Positions 1-7,427 of a stretch of 7,451 bases of DNA are shown here, piece by piece; within the stretch, counting starts at the first letter, position 1; each line of letters starts with the position of its first letter. A program made the translations under genes and the position numbers. Below the pieces are notes generated by a model. The model ran no database searches, was not told the DNA's origin, and saw nothing but the letters and a program-made list of their open reading frames with translations. The stretch comes from Eubacterium sp. (lineage in GTDB: Bacteria; Bacillota_A; Clostridia; Lachnospirales; Lachnospiraceae), in contig JAMPGN010000205.1 of NCBI GenBank assembly GCA_023663915.1, positions 1-7,451 of the forward strand, given 5' to 3'.

Positions 1-2884
1 ATTTATTTCTGCAATAAAACCGGAAGTCACATGAATTGCAGACCTTCGGATCCTCGGCGCAGCGATGGAAATCTTTCTTCATAATTTTCTTTACTGTATC
101 ATCAAAAACCGCCATTGTGCCTTCCACAGCCGTCTTGGTATACGGATAGGTGATCGTAGGCACTCCGTCATCCTCGCCGGTATAATAGAGGTGCATCTTG
201 CTGACTTTTTGACCGGTTCGCTCCTCCACGAGGTGGGCATAAATATGTAGCTGCCGCCGATACTGTTCGAGCCTTGCCTGCATCTTCTCCATGTCTGGCT
301 TACGCTCGGCTTTGAAGTCCACGATCTCGACCGTATCGCCTTCTCCGCGAATGAGGTCAATCTTGCCTTCGATGATGTAGTCCGGCTTTACCAGGGAGAC
401 ATCGACCTCGGCCTGCTGTATCTGTGACCAGTCACCGTGCTGTCTCTCCACATAGCGAAGTATCTGTTTCAGCGCCGCATCTCTCTGCGGACCGGCGAGG
501 TAGGTATGCTCGGCCTTGGTAAGAGATATATAGTTGGAATCAAACCATCGCCTGACATTCTCCACAGTAATCGTCGGTGCCTCGTCCCGGAGCGCAGCGC
601 GGTGTATGTCCTCAATCGTCTCATGCACGAGCGTACCGAACAGCATGGCGTTTGCACGAATCGGCATGAATTCCAGTTCCTTATAGAACTTGTACTGCAA
701 GGCGCAAGTTTCATAAACCGTAATATGCGATGTGAATGAGTAAGTATTCTTGATATTTACATCCTTTATCGACTTAAAATCGAATTCCGTTATATCGAAT
801 GCGGAGCTGTCAACAGATTGCAGCTCCCCGTATAGTTCTTTAAAGTAGTTGCTCGGCGTCCGCTTATCCTCGTTACAAGTCAGAATCAGCAAGTCCTGCG
901 CACGGGAAAATGCCGTGTAGTAGAGACGCCAGAAGTCAAAAAATTTGGTGACATCATACGGCTCAAAGGCGGGACGCTTGAAGTATCGTTCCTCAATCCG
1001 CATCATGAGGTCGCTAGAATTCTTCCTCGGCACATTTGCCAAGGAGTCAACCAGAACAATCGGAAACTCCATGCCCTTAGACTGGTGAATCGTCAGGAAC
1101 GACACACAGCCGCTCGGAGCATACTCGGAATCGTCCTCGTACTCCGTAATGCCGCCGTCAAAGAGCAAACGTAGGTACAGATTAAAAAACATCTCGGTAT
1201 TCTGATCGATACGGCGTTTTCCCTTATATTCTCCGGCATCAAGAACGTCTACCCTATGGAGGTACTCGAACTTTCCGATGATTTGTGTCAATTTTGCGAT
1301 GTTCCGGGCCGGTCGAATATCCACGACACCGACATCCATATCTGTATCGAGAATTCCCGCAAACGGCTGGAACTCAAAAAGCTGGTACATCAGGCCGCAA
1401 TATGCGTAATCTGTAGCACCAGTCAGCCCGACATGATCTTTTCCTTTTCGGCGTATCCACTTGAGGAGTTCGGCGTTCTCCTGCTGAGTAAGGTACTCAT
1501 TTGCCATTATGATGCAGTTTCTGTAGTAGGTCAGATGCTCCGGATGAAGGAAGGCATAATCGCCGTTCTCCAGTCCCTCTATATAGAGAGGGAACATGAG
1601 CATGAGGCATCCAAGTGCCAAGCGAATTTCATCACGCTGGAAAAACATATCCGAACGCGGCGAGTAGACATTAATGTGGTTCTCCTCCAGGAATCTAGCG
1701 AGAGCCGTCACTCGCGGATGTTTCACAGAATTGAAGAGGAACGCAATCTGGTTATAGTCCGTAAGTTTTCCCGAATCCTTCAGTTTGTTTATGAAGCGCA
1801 GAATATTCTCGTGCCACTCGTCTGTATCGTCCACACCTGCAAGTTTAACAACCGCAGGGCTGCGGAGGCAGGTCTTCTCATGTGGTTCAATTCGTTTACC
1901 GTATCTGAAATTATCCCAGCGGAACTTAAACTTCAAACCGTCAGTAGTAGCCATCCACTCGTTGTAGAAATCAACAATGTCGCTGTTAGATCGGTAGTTG
2001 ATTACCAGCGGGATGATGCGGCATTCTCCGTCCGCAAACTTTTGCGGAAACTCCAATATATTTCTGATCGTTGCTCCACGGAAACGGTACAAGCCCTGAT
2101 CATCATCACCGACCACACAGATGTTCTTGCTATCTCCGGCGAGAAGGAACACCAGTTGCTCCTGGATAAAGTTTGTATCTTGGTATTCGTCTACCATGAT
2201 ATGCGTGATCTTGGAGCGAAGCTCGTCAAGTATCGCCGCATTGTCTTTGAGCAGATGATAGGCTTCAATCTGAATGGATGAGAAATCCATCAAATTCCCC
2301 TCCGCGAGGAGTTCCCGGTACTCCTTCAACATCCGACCAAGCGCGGCTATAGACAGATCGGAATCTGCCATCAGTTCCTCTGGCGTGACTAACTCCTCGG
2401 AGAGGTTATTCACATAGTTGCAGATAGCCTCGGACTGTTTCCACGCTCCGCCGCTCGGAAGAACAATCTCGACCTCCGGGATATTTCTGAACCTATAAAT
2501 GTTCTGGAATACCATATATTGCTGATCGAACGCATCCAGGAGACGGTAGTTCCGGCGAAGCCTCGTAAACTCCAGATGCTCTTTGAGGATACGAAGGCAG
2601 AGAGAATGGAATGTACCAACATACATCTCATTGATATTCACCACGATATCACGATCGTTCAGTTCATTTGTGATTCGGGTAATCAGTTCTTTAGCAGCTT
2701 TTTCTGTGAAGGTGGCGACAAAAATACTTTCCGGTTGCACACCGCATTCTTCAATCAGGTAAATCGTCCGTTGGACGAGCGTATATGTTTTGCCGGTTCC
2801 TGGTCCTGCAGTGATAAGAACAGGTCCGTCAGCAGCAGATATCGCATTTTGCTGTCCTTCATTGGCATTTCCAAAGTCAAACAT
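1..2884 (-). CDS. UvrD/PcrA-like SF1A helicase fused to C-terminal Fe-S PD-(D/E)XK (RecB/AddB/Cas4-like) nuclease, 3' end cut by window edge
   Basis: I translated this frame through the whole interval: 961 codons with no stop or frameshift. Helicase motifs appear in order: Q-motif region (N8-EGQQNAI), Walker A GPGTGKT (27-33, Lys32), motif Ia TFTEKAAKEL (58-67), GTFHS (90-94), Walker B DEYQD (232-236), motif III DDDQGLYRFRGA (260-271), motif IV INYRSN (295-300), motif V HQSKGMEF (600-607) and motif VI YYTAFSR (655-661, Arg661). The C-terminus is a RecB-type nuclease: GTLVHE (750-755, His754), Asp843, then DFK (856-858). Cys727, Cys949, Cys952 and Cys958 form the C...Cx2Cx5C iron-sulfur signature of AddB- and Cas4-type nucleases. 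Known relatives (AddAB, mycobacterial AdnAB) unwind and degrade DNA ends; this looks like a single-chain version. The ATG at 2884 places the Q motif at the N-terminus as usual. The base after Lys961 is T, so a stop may follow at once. It is visibly GC-richer than the two upstream genes. The biological role (repair or defence) is not settled by sequence. Confidence 0.93.
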   Translation of the reverse strand, partial: MFDFGNANEGQQNAISAADGPVLITAGPGTGKTYTLVQRTIYLIEECGVQPESIFVATFTEKAAKELITRITNELNDRDIVVNINEMYVGTFHSLCLRILKEHLEFTRLRRNYRLLDAFDQQYMVFQNIYRFRNIPEVEIVLPSGGAWKQSEAICNYVNNLSEELVTPEELMADSDLSIAALGRMLKEYRELLAEGNLMDFSSIQIEAYHLLKDNAAILDELRSKITHIMVDEYQDTNFIQEQLVFLLAGDSKNICVVGDDDQGLYRFRGATIRNILEFPQKFADGECRIIPLVINYRSNSDIVDFYNEWMATTDGLKFKFRWDNFRYGKRIEPHEKTCLRSPAVVKLAGVDDTDEWHENILRFINKLKDSGKLTDYNQIAFLFNSVKHPRVTALARFLEENHINVYSPRSDMFFQRDEIRLALGCLMLMFPLYIEGLENGDYAFLHPEHLTYYRNCIIMANEYLTQQENAELLKWIRRKGKDHVGLTGATDYAYCGLMYQLFEFQPFAGILDTDMDVGVVDIRPARNIAKLTQIIGKFEYLHRVDVLDAGEYKGKRRIDQNTEMFFNLYLRLLFDGGITEYEDDSEYAPSGCVSFLTIHQSKGMEFPIVLVDSLANVPRKNSSDLMMRIEERYFKRPAFEPYDVTKFFDFWRLYYTAFSRAQDLLILTCNEDKRTPSNYFKELYGELQSVDSSAFDITEFDFKSIKDVNIKNTYSFTSHITVYETCALQYKFYKELEFMPIRANAMLFGTLVHETIEDIHRAALRDEAPTITVENVRRWFDSNYISLTKAEHTYLAGPQRDAALKQILRYVERQHGDWSQIQQAEVDVSLVKPDYIIEGKIDLIRGEGDTVEIVDFKAERKPDMEKMQARLEQYRRQLHIYAHLVEERTGQKVSKMHLYYTGEDDGVPTITYPYTKTAVEGTMAVFDDTVKKIMKKDFHRCAEDPKVCNSCDFRFYCRNK

Positions 2885-2896
2885 TGATGGATTACA

Positions 2897-2902
2897 TCCT
2901 TT
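2897..2902 (-). promoter_or_regulatory. Putative ribosome binding site of the helicase-nuclease gene
   Basis: AAAGGA on the minus strand lies 12 bases before the ATG at 2884. The spacing is somewhat long and the match partial, so initiation may be inefficient. I found no better in-frame start nearby, and motif placement favours this ATG. Confidence 0.4.
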
Positions 2903-3070
2903 CTGGCGTTTTTTATCGGGTATCGGTGGGGTGTCCGGTATACCTCCATAATATCAGCTATGTCGCATTGAAGGGCAGTGCTGACATTTTAACCGTGTAA
3001 ACTTTGCCATTTGTTTATTCATGTCTTTGTCGATAAGCAATTCCCATCATTTTTTGTAGCTGATAACCAT

Positions 3071-3091
3071 GCGAATACTCTCCAACTTCGC
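3071..3091. repeat. GCGAA/TTCGC inverted repeat in the helicase leader
   Basis: GCGAA (3071-3075) and TTCGC (3087-3091) are exact inverted copies separated by 11 bases. A five-pair stem of this kind can arise by chance; it is listed because it stands next to the hairpin at 3104-3114 in an otherwise featureless leader. Confidence 0.2.
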
Positions 3092-3103
3092 GTTACCCTT
3101 AGT

Positions 3104-3114
3104 CCCCATTGGGG
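3104..3114. repeat. Short GC hairpin in the helicase leader
   Basis: CCCC-ATT-GGGG is a four-pair all-GC stem with a three-base loop, roughly 30-40 bases downstream of the predicted transcription start. Too small to be a terminator alone; it may be part of a leader structure together with the neighbouring stem at 3071-3091. Confidence 0.3.
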
Positions 3115-3149
3115 TTATATTCCTATAAAGTATTCATACAGTTTAAAAT

Positions 3150-3158
3150 ATTATAGCA
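3150..3158 (-). promoter_or_regulatory. Extended -10 promoter element for the helicase-nuclease gene
   Basis: The minus strand reads TGCTATAAT, a perfect TGnTATAAT extended -10 box for the housekeeping sigma factor. Seventeen bases upstream the hexamer is CAGAAG (3173-3178), a poor -35, which is tolerable for extended -10 promoters. Transcription would start near 3143. The box lies in the most AT-rich part of the window (15 G/C in 3121-3180) and outside coding sequence, which supports it as a real promoter and suggests the helicase can be expressed separately from the two upstream genes. Confidence 0.55.
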
Positions 3159-3172
3159 CATTCTATTTTCAA

Positions 3173-3197
3173 CTTCTGACTTTTTACTAAAAAGAAG
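3173..3197. repeat. AT-rich inverted repeat between the FRG gene and the helicase promoter
   Basis: CTTC (3173-3176) and TTTTT (3181-3185) pair with AAAAA (3189-3193) and GAAG (3194-3197), leaving TGAC as a four-base bulge and a three-base loop. It lies about 55-80 bases after the FRG stop codon. It could be a weak terminator, but it has few GC pairs and no clean U-run after the stem. It also overlaps the -35 position of the promoter, so an operator role is equally possible. Confidence 0.3.
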
Positions 3198-3252
3198 CCA
3201 TTTTTCAAAGACACAAACTTTTCTACACTACCCCGCTTTTCATAACTGGTCT

Positions 3253-4365
3253 CTATACAGGAAATTTCGATGTCTCCATCACCTCCGCGTAAACGTCCAA
3301 ATCAGGATACAATTCCGTCCGTCTTTCGCCAGAATACAATAGTTCTTTTGCAACCCTCCTTGGGTTCAAGATGCGAATCTTGCTGATAAGCGAATTAATA
3401 CATGACTGCCTTTCCATTTCTCTGACATCCACTTTCCTTTTCTTCAGAAGTTCAACCAACGGCTCATCCAACTCATAATTAGGAAAAACCGTAAATACTC
3501 CTCTCTGTTTTCTGATTCGGTCGGAGTGATAGGGGTGCAAGATTGCCAACGGTGGTAAAATCTTCTCCTTTTCAGATTTAACCGATATCGGCAATGCATC
3601 TGTGTAATACCGAAGCACTAAATAATAAAAGGGATTAAATTCAAAATTCCATATTCTTTCTTTCAAACCAACTCCTGCCATATCCCGCATTCTTTCCAGT
3701 ACGCATAAACTTACAATTCCCTGCATTTCCTGGTCTTCACTATTTTCCGAAAAGAAAATATCCTTATTGTCCGCCATATTTTCCATCATTTTTTTCACTA
3801 ATAATGTTCTTTCACTCACAGCTGGGAACAAATCTGAAACTGCTTTTTCAATCAGTCCCTCGGAATCTGCAATAAATTGATACGCCTTTTCATTAAGTCG
3901 GTGCGGATTTATTACCGCCACCACAGGAGTCAGTGTTTCCCTTTCCCTCTCAATATGTAAATCCTCTTTCGTATTCAAGTATGCCTCCAAAGCAAAACTC
4001 AGCGCAGTTCTGGCCGATTCTGTCCAGTCCAACATTCTGGTTTTTCCCAAGTAATGCTGATAAATCTCCATCCATTCACTTTCCAGATCAGGGTTTGAAT
4101 TCACAATGTGGAAAGCTCTTGATTTATAATGCTGGTACCTGGAATCCTCCATCTGCTTGACTTGATTATATACAATAGAATCTGCATATTTGAACGTTTT
4201 CTGGCGATACAGACTCGGCAACAAGGTATAATGGTTGTGCGCAAACCCCCGATACCAAAAAGCAGGGAACAGTTCTTTCCGCTCTTCGATTCCCTTTTCT
4301 GCCAAAGCGATTTTGTTTACGGCATCATAAAACTCCCCCAACGAATAAACATAATATTCTGTCAT
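3253..4365 (-). CDS. FRG-domain protein, translationally coupled to the upstream HExxH protein
   Basis: This 370-residue protein carries the hallmarks of the FRG domain. An N-terminal WYRGF...YTLLPSLYR block spans about 37-54 with the Arg39-Gly40 core. QHY (103-105) is followed by TRMLDWT (109-115) and ALSFAL (121-126). The distal block RIRKQRGVFTVF spans about 283-294, and a C-terminal LYPDLD resembles the FPDLDG-like ending of many FRG proteins. No membrane segment or signal peptide is seen. FRG domains take their name from a conserved Phe-Arg-Gly; their biochemical activity is not settled, and they often occur in variable genomic regions. I chose the ATG at 4365: its first bases form an ATGA overlap with the stop of the upstream gene and it follows a G-rich, Shine-Dalgarno-like stretch. 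A TTG at 4389 would add eight residues and is less likely. The stop is TAG at 3255-3253. Base composition matches the upstream gene, not the helicase. Confidence 0.88.
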   Translation of the reverse strand: MTEYYVYSLGEFYDAVNKIALAEKGIEERKELFPAFWYRGFAHNHYTLLPSLYRQKTFKYADSIVYNQVKQMEDSRYQHYKSRAFHIVNSNPDLESEWMEIYQHYLGKTRMLDWTESARTALSFALEAYLNTKEDLHIERERETLTPVVAVINPHRLNEKAYQFIADSEGLIEKAVSDLFPAVSERTLLVKKMMENMADNKDIFFSENSEDQEMQGIVSLCVLERMRDMAGVGLKERIWNFEFNPFYYLVLRYYTDALPISVKSEKEKILPPLAILHPYHSDRIRKQRGVFTVFPNYELDEPLVELLKKRKVDVREMERQSCINSLISKIRILNPRRVAKELLYSGERRTELYPDLDVYAEVMETSKFPV

Positions 4366-7300
4366 TCTCTTCCCCCCCCGCAGTTCCAAAACTTCCTGCT
4401 ATATTTTTCTGCATGCCACTGCCCATTGTTCGCAATATCTTTCTCTACCGATTCCAACATACTGCATTTATCCTGCATTTTAGCATAATAGTCCATGACA
4501 AATTCATTTTGACATTCCATGCATGCCTTTTTCGCATTTGGAACTAAAACGCTTTCTGCAAAATGATTATAGTACTCACCAACAACCTGCACCGTATACT
4601 GGCAGCTCGCTTCTCGAAAGAATCCTTCCTGGTTCATGGCTCTATAAACTCTTTCCAGGTGCTTCCCTAAGTCGATGTCATCCTGCAGTTCTGTCCTTGT
4701 CTCCAGGTACATTGCGCGGTACAATGTATCCATCCATTGCAGCATCCGCAAATGCATCAATACTTCCCTTCGATTAGGTATGTCATTTGACAATCCCTTT
4801 ATATAATCACTCGCTTTCTTTATCGCATTTGCAAATTCCCCCGTTCCCAAAGCAGCTGTTTCTCTCCCCGCTAAAGCAGTTCTTGCTACAATAGGACACT
4901 TTTCCTTCAAAATCTCCCAATACTCATTAATGTCATTTTTCAGTTCCCCTACTTTTTCCTCATAGAATACTTTTCTTTTTTCCGTATCATCCTCCTCGAA
5001 ATTATCCTCTCTATAATAATCATAGCTCCATAAGGTTTCTATCACATGGCGCATTCTGTCTGCAGTCATGTTATGCGCAATACTTTCAGGCAATTCTCTT
5101 TCCTTCAAAAACAAATGGATAGTATACGCAAAATATCCAAATGCGCTAAAACTAAAGCTGCAGCACATTCCTAAATCCGCGAACACCTCCTCATATAACC
5201 GCATCCGATCCCGCATTAGATCTTCCAGATGAGATAAATTCACCGTTTTTAACTGCTCCTTCAATCTTTTGGTAAACTGATCCGAACCATCCTTTAAGAT
5301 ACCAAGATTTGCTATTGCAGATTCCATTCTATGCGTTGCAATCCATGGATTTTCCCGTAAACACAATATTTTTTCTTCAAATTTACCTTTTAACGACTTA
5401 TGAACAGCCGTTCCATATTCATCTATCTTTGACTCTCTCTTAGTAATCTTCTTACCGCCATATACAATCCACTGTTTCAACAGCTCATGAATATAACCGC
5501 TTGTTTCCCACAAATGTTTTTGAAGACACATTTTAGTATTCTCATCAATATGACATTTCTCCATTTCCTTGAGCAGTCTCTCTTCTACGCTCTTTTGTTC
5601 TGTCTGTCTCTCAAAAATATTTTTATGAAATTCCTCCATTAATTTGCGACACACAGTGCCTTCACCTATTATATTCTTTATCTGCGGATGGTCTTCGCAG
5701 AAACCCTTCCACATTGAATATACCATGAATTGCATACAATATTTGACAGCATCATAGGTAACCACAGATGTATTCCCTGTTTGAACACATCCTTGCAGTA
5801 TTTTTGTTATTTTATCTTGCATATCGGCAAAAGATATTTCCTTCAGACATCCGCTGCTTATCACCGTTTCCCACTGGTTAACCCTCTCCTTATCCCCGCT
5901 TAGTATATCCAGTACTATGTTCGGAATAATATAAGCGGCATATCTACCTGCATCCTCCGAAATCATCTGTGGCGTAACATACATAATTCTCAAATATCTG
6001 AACAGCTCTAAAAGGATCCGGTTACTTTCCTCCCACAATCTTCCTTCCGATACTTCATAACGAATATCTATACCAAGATATCCTGCAATTTTTTCCAGGC
6101 ATACTTTCTGAAGATTATGGAGCCTGATTTCTCCCAAAGAATCTTTCAATTCTTCTTTTAAGAATTTCACTAATTCATCTTTCGTACACTGATATACAAC
6201 ATCCAGAACATCATCCTTGACAATATATTCTTCCGCTTTAAATTCTTTCCGAAACAATCCGGTGGCAAGTTCCCACGCAATACTGCCGGGCAGATATTCA
6301 ATAATAAATTCGTTTCTTTCCTCACGCGGAATATATCGAAAGCAATGCGATATTTCGTGGGTAATCATCGGCAAAACATGATAAACATTTGCAAAGCGCT
6401 GATAGTTGGGACATCTCACTGCAAACACATTCATATAATTCTTTTCTTCATCTCTCTTCAAAGTCCAAGGCACGAAAAAAAGTGTATTTGCTTGGATTTT
6501 CTGCACAGACAAATCAATCGTCATCAAAGGAAATACTCTCTTCTGCCCCACTGCAGCTTTTGAAAATCCCTGACATATTTCCATAAGATAACTTGTATAG
6601 GCATATATATACTTTTCCACGTTAACTTTGGACTGCATTTCGTAATTCGGCACATTTCGCACGCTTTGGTTGACCGCCTGTGCCAGTTTATTAAAATTGT
6701 TTATTGCAGATATCATGCTGTTCATATACACGACTAAATCATTATTTAAATTATATAGAGTTCTGCCCCTCCCCCTGCTTTCACTACCGGAACTCTTTGC
6801 TACATATTCTTTAATGATGTTTGTTTGCTGCTCAATTCCGGATAATAGGGCCGACATCTGCGCATAAAAAATTCTTCCCTTAAACAGTGTAGTTTCATCA
6901 TACCAAAGGGTGTTATAGGTATACAAAAGATCTTTCATTAATATAACCTGTTCCCTAAAGCGCTGCTCCGGGAAATTAGGATTATTCTTTACCAATCGCT
7001 CCAGCGTCTTTTTCAACAATTTATTTACTGCAGTTCCCATGAACTCACATAGATCACTGCGTTTCTTTAGCCGCTTTCTTTTCATATCCCACTGATTCGC
7101 TGTGACATTTTCGCCCTCTGTCTCCACCATTATATCAGAGCAGCAAATATTCCATCGCTCATACACAAGTTCAATATCATTCCGTGCCGCAGCTAAAACG
7201 CCACCAAGAGTACTGTCACTTAATTCCAATTCCGGCATCTCTTCATCCTGACATATACCCTCTTTTAAGCGCCAGTAAACAGGGTATGCCTTTGCAAATT

Positions 7301-7427
7301 CAGCGTATTGCAGCAGGATAGTATACTCCCCATTTCCCAGTGTTCCATATATCCCGGTGTTACTTACATTTTTCAATTTTGCAGCGGTTTCCTTACTGCA
7401 CCGCAGCCGTATCTCAATCTGATGCAT
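4362..7427 (-). CDS. Large HExxH putative zinc metallopeptidase-like protein of unknown family
   Basis: I do not recognise the family of this 1021-residue protein. The clearest motif is HEISH (357-361), preceded by a hydrophobic VLPMIT helix, as in zincin active sites where two His bind zinc and Glu358 activates water. Two places could supply a third ligand: Glu386 in GSIAWELATG, 25 residues on, at a usual gluzincin distance; or Glu747 in EEVFADLG, which looks like the ExxAD ligand motif but lies about 390 residues away. The rest appears mostly helical and charged, with an Arg/Gly loop SRGRGR (217-222). I see no signal peptide or clear membrane span, so a cytoplasmic location is likely. The ATG at 7427 has no good ribosome binding site, and the eight codons upstream to the window edge (EQIIEKNK) contain no stop, so the true start may lie outside. 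The 3' end overlaps the FRG gene (ATGA), implying coupled translation. Catalysis is inferred from the motif alone. Confidence 0.85.
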   Translation of the reverse strand: MHQIEIRLRCSKETAAKLKNVSNTGIYGTLGNGEYTILLQYAEFAKAYPVYWRLKEGICQDEEMPELELSDSTLGGVLAAARNDIELVYERWNICCSDIMVETEGENVTANQWDMKRKRLKKRSDLCEFMGTAVNKLLKKTLERLVKNNPNFPEQRFREQVILMKDLLYTYNTLWYDETTLFKGRIFYAQMSALLSGIEQQTNIIKEYVAKSSGSESRGRGRTLYNLNNDLVVYMNSMISAINNFNKLAQAVNQSVRNVPNYEMQSKVNVEKYIYAYTSYLMEICQGFSKAAVGQKRVFPLMTIDLSVQKIQANTLFFVPWTLKRDEEKNYMNVFAVRCPNYQRFANVYHVLPMITHEISHCFRYIPREERNEFIIEYLPGSIAWELATGLFRKEFKAEEYIVKDDVLDVVYQCTKDELVKFLKEELKDSLGEIRLHNLQKVCLEKIAGYLGIDIRYEVSEGRLWEESNRILLELFRYLRIMYVTPQMISEDAGRYAAYIIPNIVLDILSGDKERVNQWETVISSGCLKEISFADMQDKITKILQGCVQTGNTSVVTYDAVKYCMQFMVYSMWKGFCEDHPQIKNIIGEGTVCRKLMEEFHKNIFERQTEQKSVEERLLKEMEKCHIDENTKMCLQKHLWETSGYIHELLKQWIVYGGKKITKRESKIDEYGTAVHKSLKGKFEEKILCLRENPWIATHRMESAIANLGILKDGSDQFTKRLKEQLKTVNLSHLEDLMRDRMRLYEEVFADLGMCCSFSFSAFGYFAYTIHLFLKERELPESIAHNMTADRMRHVIETLWSYDYYREDNFEEDDTEKRKVFYEEKVGELKNDINEYWEILKEKCPIVARTALAGRETAALGTGEFANAIKKASDYIKGLSNDIPNRREVLMHLRMLQWMDTLYRAMYLETRTELQDDIDLGKHLERVYRAMNQEGFFREASCQYTVQVVGEYYNHFAESVLVPNAKKACMECQNEFVMDYYAKMQDKCSMLESVEKDIANNGQWHAEKYSRKFWNCGGGRE
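4372..4379 (-). repeat. G8 homopolymer tract at the HExxH/FRG gene junction
   Basis: Eight consecutive G on the minus strand lie just before the HExxH stop codon (4364-4362) and 6 bases before the FRG ATG. The tract encodes Gly-Gly-Gly near the C-terminus of the upstream protein and may serve as the Shine-Dalgarno-like element of the FRG gene. The FRG frame is the -1 frame of the upstream gene and is open through the tract. One extra G, or a -1 ribosomal slip, would therefore bypass the stop and join the two proteins. Confidence 0.8.

Larger units (their letters stand above)
2885..3252. other. 368-base AT-rich intergenic spacer and probable helicase 5' leader
   Basis: This is the only long non-coding stretch between the FRG gene and the helicase-nuclease gene, all of which read on the minus strand. 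I see no convincing protein or RNA gene in it. It holds an extended -10 promoter, an AT-rich inverted repeat just upstream of that promoter, two small hairpins downstream of the predicted start site, and a GTAT-GA-ATAC palindrome (3130-3139). Nearer the helicase are an 8-base palindrome GGTATACC (2937-2944) and two copies of TATCGG (2914-2919 and 2921-2926). Transcription from the promoter would give a leader of roughly 260 bases, long enough for regulation, but I recognise no riboswitch or T-box motif. Confidence 0.6.

Noticed and set aside
1256..2281. Long open frame on the plus strand (341 codons) inside the helicase region.
   Set aside because: It is antisense to a helicase frame that carries every expected motif. 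Its product resembles no family I know and shows no domain pattern; long opposite-strand frames are common behind GC-richer genes.
1..2884. The helicase as a broken pseudogene, suggested by several short overlapping frames.
   Set aside because: Line-by-line translation in the proper frame gives 961 uninterrupted codons with all motifs and the Fe-S cysteines in order; the gene only runs off the window edge.
2755..2949. 64-codon minus-strand frame starting upstream of, and overlapping, the helicase start.
   Set aside because: About two thirds of it is the helicase coding sequence read in the wrong frame. It has no ribosome binding site and no recognisable motif. At most its first codons act as an upstream ORF.
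2954..3022. 22-codon minus-strand frame (MNKQMAKF...) with a CQHC motif in the spacer.
   Set aside because: There is no Shine-Dalgarno sequence before its ATG, it is very short, and the Cys pair alone is not evidence of a gene. Conservation in relatives would be needed to revive it.
3173..3197. Strong rho-independent terminator for the HExxH-FRG pair.
   Set aside because: The inverted repeat is nearly all A/T with a bulge and no proper U-run after a GC-rich stem, so it is listed only as a weak repeat.
4129..4488. 119-codon plus-strand frame across the HExxH/FRG junction.
   Set aside because: It lies antisense to two well-supported coupled genes and has no recognisable domain.
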